The notes: generated by a model not told the origin, from the sequence alone. Shown: positions 1-13,454, counted from the first letter of the stretch. The stretch: 64,000 nt of DNA from Aliihoeflea sp. 2WW (GCF_000497755.1 NZ_AYOD01000001.1:321459-385458), one strand, 5' to 3'. Numbers and translations are program-made.

Positions 1-1601
1 ACAGCCTCAATCCGTTCATCGTGCAAGGCTCGGGTGCGCGCGGCATCCTCGACCTCGAACTGGGCAACAATGTCTTCGAAACGCTCATGCAGCGCTCCTA
101 TGACGAGGCTTTCTCGCTCTATCCGCTGATCGCGAAGACGGTCGAGACGGACGATGCGCGCTCCTTCGTCGAATTCACCATCGACCCCGATGCGCGATTT
201 TCCGACGGGGAGCCGGTCACGGCGCAGGACGTCGCCTTCACCGTCGAGCTTCTCGCCGAAAAAGGCTATCCGCGCTACGCGACGACGGCGCGCAAGATCG
301 CCGAGACGATCGTCGAGGGCGACACGGTGCGATTCGAATTCGTCGAGCCCGACCGCGAACTGCCGCTGATCCTCGGTCTGATGCCGGTGCTGCCCGAACA
401 TGCCATCGACCGCGAGACCTTCGACCGCTCGACACTGACGCCGATGATCGGCAGCGGCCCTTACGAGATCGCCGAAGTTCGTCCGGGCGAGCGCATCGTC
501 CTGAAGCGCGACGAGGATTATTGGGCGAAAGATCATCCCTCGAAGCGCGGTCTCGACAATTACGACGAGATCCGCATCACCTACTACCGCGACACGAACA
601 CCATGTTCGAGGCGTTCAAGAAGGGTCTCGTCGACATCCAGCTCGAGACCAATGCGCAGCGCTGGGCGACGGGCTACGACTTCCCCGCGGTCGCTTCGGG
701 CGGCGTCGTGCAGGACGAATTCGAGACCGGGCTGCCGTCCGGCATGCAGGGCTTCGTCATGAACACGCGCCGGCCGGTCTTCCAGGATGTCGCCGTGCGA
801 CGTGCGCTGGCGGGCCTTTTCGATTTCGAATGGGTCAACCGCACGCTCCTGTCGAATGCCTATGAGCGCACCGGCTCCTACTATGCCCGCTCCGAACTCT
901 CCTCCCTCGACCGTCACGCGAGCGAGGCCGAACTCGCACTGCTCGGCGAATTCGCCGAGACAATCGAGCCGCAGATTCTTGCCGGGGAGCATCAGCCGGC
1001 GAAGACCAATGGAAGCGGCCGGGACCGTGATTTCCTTCGAAGGGGATTCGAGGCGCTGAAGGCGGCCGGTCACACGATGCAGGACGGCCGCATGGTCGGT
1101 CCGAACGGCCGCCCCCTCGCCTTCGAAATCATGCTGCGCGGGCGCAATGGCGAGGAGATCGCGTCCGCCTGGCAGCGCACGCTGCGCGCCATCGGCATCG
1201 AACTGACCATGCGCTCGGTCGATGATGCGCAGTATCAGCAGCGGCTCCTGACATACGACTACGACGTCATCCTCCACACCTACACCTCGTCGCTCTCTCC
1301 CGGCGTGGAGCAGGTCGGGCGTTGGGGAAGTCGGGCGAAGGAGCCGCAGGGCACGATGAACTATGCCGGCGTCGCCGAGCCTGCCGTCGATGCGATGATC
1401 GGCAACCTCCTGACCGCCACGACGCGCGAGAGCTTCGTTGACGCGGTGCGCGCCTATGACCGGGTTCTTCTCAACGGCGCCTATGTCGTCCCGCTCTATC
1501 ACCAGCCAGAGCTTTGGGTCGCGCGCTGGTCGCGGATCGAGCGCCCTGATAAGGTTCCGCTCTACGGCATCCACCTGCCTGCATGGTGGCGCGCGCAATA
1601 G
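1..1601 (+). CDS. Peptide-type ABC transporter substrate-binding protein (SBP_bac_5), 5' end outside window
   Basis: Periplasmic solute receptor of a peptide-type ABC importer. The reading frame is already open at base 3 with no start codon, so the N-terminus and signal peptide lie outside the window; 532 residues are visible. The first visible residues, SLNPFIVQGSGARGI, are the usual ligand-pocket opening of SBP_bac_5 proteins, which normally begins tens of residues after the signal peptide. Later stretches such as ITYYRD, FEAFKKG and YVVPLYHQPELWVARW resemble the YejA-like branch. No permease or ATPase gene follows; they would lie upstream if present. The next gene starts 10 bases downstream on the same strand and may be cotranscribed. 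The substrate cannot be told from sequence alone. Confidence 0.88.
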   Translation, partial: SLNPFIVQGSGARGILDLELGNNVFETLMQRSYDEAFSLYPLIAKTVETDDARSFVEFTIDPDARFSDGEPVTAQDVAFTVELLAEKGYPRYATTARKIAETIVEGDTVRFEFVEPDRELPLILGLMPVLPEHAIDRETFDRSTLTPMIGSGPYEIAEVRPGERIVLKRDEDYWAKDHPSKRGLDNYDEIRITYYRDTNTMFEAFKKGLVDIQLETNAQRWATGYDFPAVASGGVVQDEFETGLPSGMQGFVMNTRRPVFQDVAVRRALAGLFDFEWVNRTLLSNAYERTGSYYARSELSSLDRHASEAELALLGEFAETIEPQILAGEHQPAKTNGSGRDRDFLRRGFEALKAAGHTMQDGRMVGPNGRPLAFEIMLRGRNGEEIASAWQRTLRAIGIELTMRSVDDAQYQQRLLTYDYDVILHTYTSSLSPGVEQVGRWGSRAKEPQGTMNYAGVAEPAVDAMIGNLLTATTRESFVDAVRAYDRVLLNGAYVVPLYHQPELWVARWSRIERPDKVPLYGIHLPAWWRAQ

Positions 1602-1611
1602 GAACTAGCTC

Positions 1612-2288
1612 ATGCAGCACACGGTCCCGATCTCGATCGACGTCGTTTCCGACGTCGTCTGCCCCTGGTGCTATATCGGCCTGAAGCGGCTCGATGCGGC
1701 GATGGCTCAGGCCCAAGAGGTGCCGGTCGACGTGCGCTGGCGGCCTTACCAACTCGACGCCACCATTCCGCCGGAAGGGCGCGACCGCAGGCAATACATG
1801 CTGGCGAAGTTCGGCAGCGAGGAGAAGCTTCGCGAAATTCATGCGCGCGTCGCCGAGGCTGGCCGCTCGGCCGGCATCGACTTCGCCTTCGATGCGATCA
1901 AGGTTTCGCCGAACACGCTCGACGCGCACCGGCTCATCCGCTGGGCGGCGTCCGCCGAAGGTAACCGGCAGACCGAGGTCAAGAAGCGGCTGATGCAGGC
2001 TTATTTCGAGGAAGGCCGCAATGTCGGCGACCGCGCTGTCCTCATCGACATCGCGCGCGAGGCGGGCATGGATGCGGCAGTCGTCGAGGCGCTGCTTGCG
2101 AGCGATTCCGACATCGCCGAGACCCGCGGCGAAATCGAGACCGCCCAGCAGATGGGCGTCACCGGCGTTCCCTGCTACCTCCTCGAAGGCCGCTACGCGG
2201 TCATGGGCGCGCAGGACCCGGCCGTCCTTGCCGATGCGATCCGCCAGATTTCGGCTGCCAAGGCGCGCGGTGAACTCGGATCTGCCGC

Positions 2289-2292
<4 letters not shown>
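1612..2292 (+). CDS. DsbA-family thiol oxidoreductase (FrnE-like)
   Basis: A 226-residue thioredoxin-fold protein of the DsbA/FrnE family. The active-site motif CPWC is at residues 17-20, directly after the first beta strand, and the cis-proline needed by this fold is P187 in TGVP. The helical insertion between the two is of normal FrnE size. There is no signal peptide, so the protein is probably cytoplasmic, as for other FrnE-like proteins, rather than a periplasmic disulfide donor. It follows the ABC binding-protein gene by 10 bases. Its stop codon overlaps the convergent mfd stop by 4 bases. Polyketide biosynthesis (original FrnE) is not implied by this context; a redox or stress role is an inference. 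Confidence 0.88.
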
Positions 2293-5783
<3,491 letters not shown>

Positions 5784-5784
5784 G

Positions 5785-6066
5785 TCAGGTGGCGAGGCTG
5801 CGGGCGTCGGTGATCATGCGGCGGACGATTTCGTTGTCCTGATGCGGCGGAACCGGCATTTCGCCGGTGATCCACTTGACGATGTCGCCATCGGATTCGC
5901 CGAGCAGGGACTCGAAGAGTTCGAGCTGCCCTTCGTCGAATTTGCCGAGTTCGCGATCGGCAAAGCCACCGATGACGAGGTCGGCCTCGCGCATCCCGCG
6001 ATGCCAGGCGCGAAAACGCGCCTTGCGCTTGCGGATATCGAGAAGATCAGCGGAATTTGCGGACAT
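5785..6066 (-). CDS. sdhE: FAD assembly factor SdhE (SDHAF2 family)
   Basis: A small 93-residue helical protein that promotes covalent FAD attachment to the succinate dehydrogenase flavoprotein. The signature RGMREAD (residues 23-29, with RGxxE at R23, G24 and E27) and the downstream acidic/hydrophobic pattern FESLLGESDGDIVKW are typical. The chosen ATG at 6066 gives the standard family length; longer in-frame extensions run back through the recG promoter and are not credible. It is followed by mfd after one base, so the two are cotranscribed. A sigma70-like promoter lies just upstream. The sdh operon itself is not in the window. Confidence 0.93.
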   Translation of the reverse strand: MSANSADLLDIRKRKARFRAWHRGMREADLVIGGFADRELGKFDEGQLELFESLLGESDGDIVKWITGEMPVPPHQDNEIVRRMITDARSLAT

Positions 6067-6092
6067 GAAGGGCCTATCGGGTTGGACCGCGC

Positions 6093-6120
6093 ATATAGCG
6101 TCTGGGAAACGCGATGTCAG
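6093..6120 (-). promoter_or_regulatory. Putative sigma70-type promoter of sdhE-mfd
   Basis: Read on the minus strand, CTGACA (-35, bases 6120-6115) and CTATAT (-10, bases 6098-6093) are separated by 16 bases, and the -10 lies 26 bases before the sdhE ATG. The 93-base space between sdhE and recG must also hold the recG promoter. This is based on motif similarity only. Confidence 0.4.
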
Positions 6121-6159
6121 CCTTTCGGCCGCGAAGTTGCGTCGATAGTATCGCGCGCC

Positions 6160-8268
6160 ATGCGTCCGACCGAACTCGATCCCCTCTTTGCGCCCGTCAC
6201 CTCGCTCGCCGGCGTCGGCGAGAAGACGGCCGAGTTGATGCGCCGTATCCTCTCGGCCGACACGACGGGCCGCGACGTGCGCGCGGCCGACCTTCTCTTC
6301 GTGCCACCCCATTCGGTGATCGACCGCACGCGCCGCCCAGGCGTCGCGCTTTCGGGCGAAGGGTCGATAGTGACGCTCGACCTCACCGTCGATCGCCACC
6401 AGGCGCCACCACGTGGCCGTGGCGCGATGCCCTACCGCGTCTTCGCCTTTGACGAGACCGGCGAGATCGCGCTCACCTTCTTCCATGCCAAGGGCCAGTG
6501 GCTTGAAAAGCTGATGCCGGTCGGCGGCGAGATCGTCGTCTCCGGCAAGGTCGAATGGTTCAACGGCCGCCCGTCGATGGTTCACCCGGACCACATCGTC
6601 GCCAAGGCGGACGCCGGAGCCCTGCCCGCGATCGAGCCGGTCTATCCAATGACGGCCGGGCTTTCGGCCAAGCTGGTGCGCAAGGCGGTTGCCTCGGCGC
6701 TGGAGCGGATGCCGATACTTCCCGAGTGGCAGGACGAGACCGTGCTTGGCCGCCACGACTTTCCCGATTTTCGCGTAGCGCTTCTCCATCTCCACCAGCC
6801 CGAAGCGCCTGCCGATTGCGATGTCGCAAGTCCGGCATGGCGGCGGCTCGCCTATGACGAGCTTCTCGCTGGCCAGATCGCGCTCGCGCTGGTGCGTCTG
6901 CGCATGAAGCGTGTCGCGGGCCAGGCTCGCCTCGGCGATGGCGCCAAGGGCGCGGCGATCCGCGACGCCCTGCCCTATGCGCTCACCGGCGCGCAACAGC
7001 GCTCGATCGCCGAGATCGAAGGCGACCTCGCCAAGCCGGATCGCATGCTACGGCTTCTCCAGGGCGATGTCGGCTCGGGCAAGACCGTCGTCGCGTTGCT
7101 TTCCATGGCGCGGATTGCCGAGGCCGGCGGCCAGTCCGCGCTGATGGCGCCGACGGAAATCCTTGCGCGCCAGCATTTTGCGACGATCGCGCCGCTGGCC
7201 GAGAAAGCCGGGCTCCGCGCCGCCATCCTCACCGGCCGCGAGAAGGGCCGCGAGCGCGCGGAAACACTTGCCGCCATCGCCGACGGGACGATCGACATCG
7301 TCATCGGCACGCACGCGATCTTCCAGGAGAGCGTCAGTTTCCACGGCCTCGCCTTCGCCGTCATCGACGAGCAGCATCGGTTCGGCGTCCACCAGCGTCT
7401 CGCCATCGGCGCCAAGGGCGCGGCGCCCGACATTCTCGTCATGACCGCGACGCCGATCCCGCGCACGCTCGTCCTCACAGCCTTCGGTGACATGGACGTC
7501 TCGCGCCTCGACGAGAAGCCGGCTGGCCGCCAGCCGATCCAGACCGTCACCCTGCCGCTCGAACGTCTTTCGGACTTGATCGCCCGGATGCGCCGCGCCG
7601 TCGACGAAGGCCAGAAGATCTACTGGATCTGCCCGCTGGTCGAGGAAGCCGAAGGCATGGACGTCATGTCCGCCGCTGACCGGCACAAGGCGTTGGCAGA
7701 CATTTTCGGCCCCGACGTCGGGCTCGTCCACGGTCGAATGTCGGGCGTAGCAAAGGACGAGGCGATGGCCGATTTCAAGGCCGGCCGCACGCGTATCCTC
7801 GTGGGAACGACCGTCATCGAAGTCGGCGTCGACGTGCCCGACGCGACGATCATCGTCATCGAGCATGCCGAGCGTTTCGGCCTCGCCCAGCTTCACCAGT
7901 TGCGCGGCCGGGTCGGGCGCGGACAGGCGGCGTCGAGCTGCGTGCTCCTCTACCAGTCGCCGCTCGGCGAGGTCGCCAAGCAGCGGCTGACCGTCATGCG
8001 CGACACGGAAGACGGCTTCCGCATCGCCGAGGAAGATCTGAAACTGCGCGGCGAAGGCGAACTCCTCGGCACGCGCCAGTCTGGCACGCCCGGCTTCCAG
8101 CTTGCTCGCCTGGAACACCACGCCGACCTGTTGTCGGTCGCGCGTGACGATGCGCGGCTCTTCCTCCAGCGCGACCCCGACCTCGCCACGCCGCGCGGGC
8201 GGGCGATCCGCACGCTGCTCTATCTCTTCGGGCGCGACGACGCGATCAGGTTGATCCGCGCCGGCTGA
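6160..8268 (+). CDS. recG: ATP-dependent DNA helicase RecG
   Basis: A branch-migration helicase for stalled forks and Holliday-type junctions. 702 residues from the ATG at 6160, the expected family length; the open frame extends further upstream only through the sdhE antisense. An N-terminal wedge/OB region (roughly residues 60-180) is followed by the SF2 motor: Walker A GDVGSGKT near residue 302, DEQH box near 403, TATPIPRT, and QLHQLRGRVGRG. A C-terminal TRG-type region follows. It is transcribed divergently from sdhE-mfd. Its 3' end overlaps the end of the convergent DUF423 gene by 23 bases. Confidence 0.97.
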   Translation: MRPTELDPLFAPVTSLAGVGEKTAELMRRILSADTTGRDVRAADLLFVPPHSVIDRTRRPGVALSGEGSIVTLDLTVDRHQAPPRGRGAMPYRVFAFDETGEIALTFFHAKGQWLEKLMPVGGEIVVSGKVEWFNGRPSMVHPDHIVAKADAGALPAIEPVYPMTAGLSAKLVRKAVASALERMPILPEWQDETVLGRHDFPDFRVALLHLHQPEAPADCDVASPAWRRLAYDELLAGQIALALVRLRMKRVAGQARLGDGAKGAAIRDALPYALTGAQQRSIAEIEGDLAKPDRMLRLLQGDVGSGKTVVALLSMARIAEAGGQSALMAPTEILARQHFATIAPLAEKAGLRAAILTGREKGRERAETLAAIADGTIDIVIGTHAIFQESVSFHGLAFAVIDEQHRFGVHQRLAIGAKGAAPDILVMTATPIPRTLVLTAFGDMDVSRLDEKPAGRQPIQTVTLPLERLSDLIARMRRAVDEGQKIYWICPLVEEAEGMDVMSAADRHKALADIFGPDVGLVHGRMSGVAKDEAMADFKAGRTRILVGTTVIEVGVDVPDATIIVIEHAERFGLAQLHQLRGRVGRGQAASSCVLLYQSPLGEVAKQRLTVMRDTEDGFRIAEEDLKLRGEGELLGTRQSGTPGFQLARLEHHADLLSVARDDARLFLQRDPDLATPRGRAIRTLLYLFGRDDAIRLIRAG

Positions 8269-8602
8269 ACAGCGCAGAAGCTGCGACGACGGCCCAGCCG
8301 CCGATCAACAGCATGCCGCCGGCAGGTGCGGCCATCGGGAACAGCCGGTCGCCGAGAAATGCGCGGGCAGCAATGTCCCCGCAGAAGAGCGCGAGCCCGA
8401 CCGCGAGAATCCAGGTGCCGGCAAGCTGGAGCCGGCCGAACTGAAGACCCGCCAGCACCATCAGCGCCGGTGCATGGAACAACAGCATGTCGGCCGCGGT
8501 GCCGAGCGTGCCCTCTCGGTGCGCGGCGACCGCCGAAAGTGCGACACCGCAGGCGCCGCAAAGCGCGCCGAGGCAAAAGAGAATTCGGTCGGTATGGGCC
8601 AT
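8246..8602 (-). CDS. DUF423 family small membrane protein
   Basis: A 118-residue inner-membrane protein with about four hydrophobic helices, matching the DUF423 pattern: a conserved start [20 protein letters not shown] and glycine-rich later helices. Function is unknown in the family. The ATG at 8602 places the first helix at the N-terminus; an in-frame upstream ATG at 8647 would overlap the lexA operator region and is less likely. It ends inside the 3' end of recG on the other strand and is divergent from lexA across about 107 bases containing the SOS box, so LexA might also influence it. Confidence 0.82.
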   Translation of the reverse strand: MAHTDRILFCLGALCGACGVALSAVAAHREGTLGTAADMLLFHAPALMVLAGLQFGRLQLAGTWILAVGLALFCGDIAARAFLGDRLFPMAAPAGGMLLIGGWAVVAASALFSRRGST

Positions 8603-8641
8603 GTTTTGTCCAGATTGCTCGACTTTCACGCGCCTGTTGCA

Positions 8642-8656
8642 GAACACATGAAGAAC
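8642..8656. promoter_or_regulatory. Perfect SOS box (GAAC-N7-GAAC) for lexA
   Basis: GAACACATGAAGAAC is an exact match to the alphaproteobacterial LexA operator GTTC-N7-GTTC read on the other strand. It is centred about 60 bases before the lexA ATG, so it supports lexA autoregulation. It also lies 40 bases upstream of the divergent DUF423 start. Confidence 0.8.
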
Positions 8657-8666
8657 GGTTAAGTTT

Positions 8667-8681
8667 GTTCTGGTTTTGTTT
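8667..8681. promoter_or_regulatory. Second, imperfect SOS half-box pair upstream of lexA
   Basis: GTTCTGGTTTTGTTT has GTTC, a 7-base spacer and GTTT, one mismatch from the alphaproteobacterial SOS box. It lies 25 bases after the perfect box and about 29 bases before the lexA ATG. It could be a weaker second operator, or chance in a T-rich stretch. Confidence 0.4.
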
Positions 8682-8709
8682 TTCGGCGATTCTCCTTGTA
8701 AGGACTGCC

Positions 8710-9414
8710 ATGCTCACGCGCAAGCAACACGAACTCCTGCTCTTCATCCATCAGCGGCTGAAGGAGAGCGGCGTGCCGCCCTCCTTCGACGAGATGAAGG
8801 AGGCGCTCGGTCTGGCTTCCAAGTCGGGCATCCATCGTCTCATCACGGCGCTCGAGGAGCGCGGCTTCCTGCGTCGCCTGCCAAACCGGGCACGCGCGCT
8901 CGAGGTGATCAAGCTGCCCGAATCGATCTCCCAGCAGCCGCGGCGTTTCCAGCCGAGCGTCATCCAGGGCAGCCTGTCGGAAAAGCCGGCGGTAAGGACG
9001 GAGAAGGCGCAGCCGGTTCCGGTGACACGAGCGCCGGTCGAGATTCCCGTCATGGGCCGGATCGCCGCCGGCGTCCCCATCGACGCGATCCAGCATGCGA
9101 CCCGCGCGGTCGCCGTGCCGCCGGAGATGCTGGCGGGCGGCGAGCATTACGCGCTCGACGTCCATGGCGATTCGATGATCGAGGCCGGTATCCTCGATGG
9201 CGACACGGTGATCATCCGGGCGGGGCAGTCCGCGACGCCGGGCGAGATCGTCGTCGCGCTGGTGGACGATCAGGAGGCGACCTTGAAGCGCTTCCGCCGC
9301 AAGGGCGCGTCGATCGCGCTCGAAGCGGCCAATCCCGCCTACGAGACGAAGATCTACGGTTCCGAGCGCGTCAAGGTTCAGGGCAAGCTGGTCGGGCTGC
9401 TCCGCAAGTACTGA
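8710..9414 (+). CDS. lexA: SOS repressor LexA
   Basis: Transcriptional repressor of the DNA-damage response. 234 residues from the ATG at 8710. A winged helix-turn-helix occupies about residues 1-65 ([20 protein letters not shown]). A linker leads to the A120-G121 self-cleavage bond in RIAAGVP. The S24-type latent protease has the catalytic pair S155 (GDSM) and K193 (ATLKRF). The perfect SOS box upstream fits autoregulation. The linker is longer than in E. coli LexA, as is normal for alphaproteobacteria. It is followed by the convergent comEC gene, 12 bases apart. Confidence 0.97.
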   Translation: MLTRKQHELLLFIHQRLKESGVPPSFDEMKEALGLASKSGIHRLITALEERGFLRRLPNRARALEVIKLPESISQQPRRFQPSVIQGSLSEKPAVRTEKAQPVPVTRAPVEIPVMGRIAAGVPIDAIQHATRAVAVPPEMLAGGEHYALDVHGDSMIEAGILDGDTVIIRAGQSATPGEIVVALVDDQEATLKRFRRKGASIALEAANPAYETKIYGSERVKVQGKLVGLLRKY

Positions 9415-9426
9415 GCGACGGCGGGG

Positions 9427-11760
9427 TCAATCGCGGCGATAGGGCGGCATCCCGCGCGCCTCGCGGGAGAATTGGCGGTGGCTGTGCCACGGCCGGTAGG
9501 GCTCGCGAATGGCATGGATGATGTTTGGCAGGGCACCTGCGTTGCCCAATCGGATTTCCGCACTGCCCCGCCGTGCCAGGTCCTTCTTCGTCACGATCGC
9601 CGCCTCACCCGTCCGACAGACATGGCCTGCAGTCGCATCATCGATCACGATCAGCGCGGCGCTGGTACAGAATGCGAAGGCGGCGATCGCGTCCGGTACA
9701 TGCGCCACTAGACGCCCTTGCTCGTCCTGCGCGACGCATGTCTTGTCCGCGCAGGAAAAGCCCGGCACGGTCGAGGCCCTGTCAATCGCTTCGGCCAGCG
9801 TCGCCGCATCGGCAGGCGATTGGAAGCGGTCCGCATCCATTCCATGCAGCCAGTTCTGGATCGTGAAGCCGTTCGGCCGGGATCGATTGACGTGAAGCGT
9901 CCGCCCCTGGCCGGCGATGGCGACGAGCCGTCCATCCTCCGAGACAAGGACATCCGGCAGGTCGCGGTTTGCGATGAGGCCGGTTCCGAGGATCAGGAAT
10001 GGCAGGGCGATCAGGCGCAACTTCCCCGAGAGCGCGGTCATGGCGACGAGACCGACCGTGAGCACCGCGACGGCAGCGACGGGCAGCGAGCCGACGGCAT
10101 CGATCGGCGAGCGCGCCGCAAACCAGGCGGCGATCTCGAGGACGGCCGACAGGCCTGCACCCATGATCCGGAGCGGCAAGGCCTCGAGGCCCAGCGGCAT
10201 CAAGATCGCGGAGAGCACCGCAAACGGCATGACGATGGCCGAGACGATCGGCATCGCAGTCAGGTTCACCCAGAGCGCATGCGGTGAGACGCGGTGGAAG
10301 TGATAGGCGCCGTAGAGTGTCGTGGCGAGGCCGGCGACCACGGACGTCGCCGCGAGGCCGAGCATGAATTTGAGCGCTCCTATCCCGATTCGGCCCATTG
10401 CGCCGCGTTGGGGCTGAACGGCGGTGGGCGTTCGCCGCCGCTCGCTCCACCAGCCATAGGCGCCGATCAATGCCGCGGTCGCGGCGAAGGACATCTGGAA
10501 GCTGGGGCCGACGACTTCGTGCGGCGAAATCGCGATGACGATGATGGCCGAGATCGCCAGATTGCGCATCGTCAGCGCGGCGCGGTCGAACAGGATCGCG
10601 ACGAGCATCACCGCAAGCATGATGTAGCTGCGCTGCGCGGCGACTTCACCGCCGGATATGCCGAGATAGAGCGTCGCCGCGATCAGCGCGATGGTTGCCG
10701 CGTACTTCTTCACCGGCCGACGCGAGGCGAAGACCGGAAAGAGCGCGAAGCCACCGCGAATGGTGACAAGAACGGTGCCCGCGACGAGCGCCATGTGCAG
10801 GCCGGAAATGGACAGTATGTGCGCGAGACCTGTTTTCCGAAGGTCCTCGTTGATCGTCTCGGGTATGCCCGCGCGAACGCCTGCGATCAAGGTTGCTGCG
10901 ATTTCGGCCTCGGCACCTTCGAGGACGGCGCGCACCCGCGCGGCGATGGCGAGGCGGACGGATTCGAGGCGCACTTTCGACCTCTCGCGCCAGTCAGGTT
11001 GCGAGGACGACGAGGCGAGCACGGGATCGCGCAGGAAAAAGCCGATCGCCCCGATGCCATCGTAATAGCTGTTGTAGGCGAAGTCGTAGCCGCCAGGGCG
11101 CACCGGCCCGGATGGCGGCATCAGCCGTGCGATGCCGACGATTGTCATGCCGAGCTGCAGTTCGGGTGGCACGTTTCGCGCGGACAGGCGAACGCGCTCG
11201 GGCGCATAGCGCAGTTCCGGCCGGGCGGTCGAGATCACGTCGACGGTCAGGCGAGTGCGGCCGGTTGCCTGATGCTCGATCCGCACCACCCGTCCCGTGA
11301 TTTGTGTCCCGATTTCCGACCCCATCATCGCCGTGTCGGCTCGCCAAGTTTCCACACCGGCAACCCCCGCCCCGACGATGGTGGCCAGTGTTGCGAAAAC
11401 GGCGAAGGAAAATGCGGGCCGGCCCCGCGCAAGATGCCCCACGACGACCAGCGCGCCAAGGATCGCAGCGAGGAGGACGAGGGGCGGCTCGAAAGGCAGC
11501 GCTCCGTAGACGATGACGCCAAGCGCCATCGCGACAGGGATGAAGACGAAGCCTGTTCCGCGATCGCGCTCGTCGGCCACGGCGCGGGCGGCCGCGTCGC
11601 GCGAGGGAAGCGTGTGGGACGAACCCATGTGGCGCGGTGATGGCCTGGTGTCGAGGCGCGCGCCGGCTTCGGCCCGAACGGGCACAATGTCCGCTTCGTC
11701 CGCCTCGCCGGGCGGAACGAAGGCGCGCCATTCCTCGTCCTGACGCGTATCCCCGGCCAT
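9427..11760 (-). CDS. comEC: ComEC/Rec2-family DNA-uptake membrane protein
   Basis: Polytopic inner-membrane channel protein for uptake of single-stranded DNA, 777 residues. A cytoplasmic N-terminus of about 70 residues precedes the first helices. The DUF4131 region then carries an OB-like loop (TGRVVRIEHQATGRTRLTV), and the ComEC core holds the family signature HILSISGLHMALVAG. About ten further hydrophobic segments follow. The C-terminal 190 residues sit where many ComEC proteins have a metallo-beta-lactamase-like nuclease, but no HxHxDH motif is present. No other competence gene is in the window, so real transformability is not shown. The gene is transcribed divergently from gltX. Confidence 0.88.
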   Translation of the reverse strand: MAGDTRQDEEWRAFVPPGEADEADIVPVRAEAGARLDTRPSPRHMGSSHTLPSRDAAARAVADERDRGTGFVFIPVAMALGVIVYGALPFEPPLVLLAAILGALVVVGHLARGRPAFSFAVFATLATIVGAGVAGVETWRADTAMMGSEIGTQITGRVVRIEHQATGRTRLTVDVISTARPELRYAPERVRLSARNVPPELQLGMTIVGIARLMPPSGPVRPGGYDFAYNSYYDGIGAIGFFLRDPVLASSSSQPDWRERSKVRLESVRLAIAARVRAVLEGAEAEIAATLIAGVRAGIPETINEDLRKTGLAHILSISGLHMALVAGTVLVTIRGGFALFPVFASRRPVKKYAATIALIAATLYLGISGGEVAAQRSYIMLAVMLVAILFDRAALTMRNLAISAIIVIAISPHEVVGPSFQMSFAATAALIGAYGWWSERRRTPTAVQPQRGAMGRIGIGALKFMLGLAATSVVAGLATTLYGAYHFHRVSPHALWVNLTAMPIVSAIVMPFAVLSAILMPLGLEALPLRIMGAGLSAVLEIAAWFAARSPIDAVGSLPVAAVAVLTVGLVAMTALSGKLRLIALPFLILGTGLIANRDLPDVLVSEDGRLVAIAGQGRTLHVNRSRPNGFTIQNWLHGMDADRFQSPADAATLAEAIDRASTVPGFSCADKTCVAQDEQGRLVAHVPDAIAAFAFCTSAALIVIDDATAGHVCRTGEAAIVTKKDLARRGSAEIRLGNAGALPNIIHAIREPYRPWHSHRQFSREARGMPPYRRD

Positions 11761-11878
11761 ATCCCCTGCCCGCCCGCTTGCGCCTCGAGCCGCCTATGCT
11801 ACATGAGCCACCACGAATGGCCACAGCGCCCGCGACGCGGCCGAGCCGTGCGCCTCCCCAAGTTCTCCAGGAGCAATC

Positions 11879-13303
11879 ATGTCCTCCAAGGTCGTCACCC
11901 GCTTTGCCCCCTCGCCGACCGGCTATCTGCACATCGGCGGCGCGCGCACCGCGCTTTTCAACTGGCTCTATTCCAAGCACACGGGCGGCGAGATGCTGCT
12001 GCGCATCGAGGACACCGACCGCGAGCGCTCGACGGACGCGGCGACGGTCGCGATCCTCGACGGGCTGAAGTGGCTCGGCCTCGACTGGGACGGCGAGCCG
12101 GTCTCGCAGTTCGAGCGCGCCGCGCGCCATCGCGCGATCGGCGAGGAGTTGGTGAAGAGCGGCAAGGCGTATTACTGCTATGCCTCGCCCGAGGAATTGA
12201 CCGAGATGCGCGAGAAGGCGCGTGCCGAGGGCAAGCCGCCGCGCTATGACGGGCGCTGGCGCGACCGCGATCCGTCCGAGGCGCCCGAGGACGTCAAGCC
12301 TGTCGTGCGCATCAAGGCGCCGCAGGACGGGTTCACCATCGTCGCCGACAAGGTTCAGGGCGAGGTTCGCTTCCCCAACAAGGACCTCGACGATTTCATC
12401 ATCCTGCGCTCGGACGGCAACCCAACCTACATGCACGCCGTCGTGGTCGACGACCACGACATGGGCGTCACCCACATCATTCGCGGCGACGATCACCTGA
12501 CCAACGCTGCGCGCCAGACCATCATCTACCAGGCGATGGGCTGGGACGTTCCGGTCATGGCCCACATCCCGCTGATCCACGGCGCGGATGGCGCCAAGCT
12601 GTCCAAGCGGCACGGCGCGCTCGGCGTCGAGGCCTATCGCGAGATGGGCTACTTGCCGGCGGCGCTGCGAAACTATCTCGTCCGCCTCGGCTGGAGCCAT
12701 GGCGACGACGAGATCATGACGCTCGACCAGATGATCGAATGGTTCGAAATCGAGGACGTCAACAAGGGCGCGGCCCGCTTCGACTTCGCTAAGCTGGAGG
12801 CCCTCAACGGCGTCCATATGCGCCAGAGCGACGATGCCGAGCTTCTCGGCGCATTCGAGGCGACGCTGCCCTATCTTGCCGGTGGGGCCGAAATGATTGC
12901 GGCGCTGACGCCGGAGCGTCGCGCGCAGCTTCTGGCGGCGATGTCCGGCCTCAAGGATCGCGCCAAGACGCTTGTCGAGCTGAAGGACGGCGCGGCTTTC
13001 CTGTTCGCCGCGCGGCCCCTGCCGATGGAGGAGAAGGCCGAGCAGATTCTCGCCGATGGCGGCCGCGACGTCGTTCGCGACCTCCTTCCCCGCCTGGAAG
13101 CCGTCGGCGACTGGAGCGCATCCGAAACGGAAGCAGCGGTTCGCAATTATGCGGAGGAGACCGGATTGAAGCTGGGCAAGGCGGCACAACCCCTGCGCGC
13201 AGCCTTGACCGGCCGCTCCGTTTCGCCCGGCGTTTTCGACGTTCTGGCCGTTCTGGGCCGCGAGGAAAGTCTCGGTCGGCTTCGCGATCAGGCCGAAAAG
13301 TGA
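11879..13303 (+). CDS. gltX: Glutamyl-tRNA synthetase
   Basis: Class I aminoacyl-tRNA synthetase, 474 residues. The HIGH-type motif is in [19 protein letters not shown] near the N-terminus and the KMSKS-type motif is AKLSKRHG near residue 240. The length and C-terminal helical anticodon-binding region are normal. Rhizobiales often carry two gltX paralogs, one of which charges tRNA-Gln for the amidotransferase route; which one this is cannot be decided here. It lies between comEC (divergent) and gltA (same strand, 151 bases on). Confidence 0.96.
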   Translation: MSSKVVTRFAPSPTGYLHIGGARTALFNWLYSKHTGGEMLLRIEDTDRERSTDAATVAILDGLKWLGLDWDGEPVSQFERAARHRAIGEELVKSGKAYYCYASPEELTEMREKARAEGKPPRYDGRWRDRDPSEAPEDVKPVVRIKAPQDGFTIVADKVQGEVRFPNKDLDDFIILRSDGNPTYMHAVVVDDHDMGVTHIIRGDDHLTNAARQTIIYQAMGWDVPVMAHIPLIHGADGAKLSKRHGALGVEAYREMGYLPAALRNYLVRLGWSHGDDEIMTLDQMIEWFEIEDVNKGAARFDFAKLEALNGVHMRQSDDAELLGAFEATLPYLAGGAEMIAALTPERRAQLLAAMSGLKDRAKTLVELKDGAAFLFAARPLPMEEKAEQILADGGRDVVRDLLPRLEAVGDWSASETEAAVRNYAEETGLKLGKAAQPLRAALTGRSVSPGVFDVLAVLGREESLGRLRDQAEK

Positions 13304-13454
13304 AGAGCTTTTCGCAGCGCAGCATGCAACTGTCGGTGAACTTGGCACGGCAATGCAAATGCGCTAGCTAGAGCGCGCACGGCGGGTCGTCGGTTATGTT
13401 TCATGACAATGATGCACTGCCAAAGAAAGTCTTCCGCATGAATGAGGTGTTGAT

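Noticed and set aside
10994-13348. A 784-codon minus-strand open frame across gltX and the comEC 5' region
   Set aside because: It overlaps the coding frames of two well-supported genes and has no recognisable domain.
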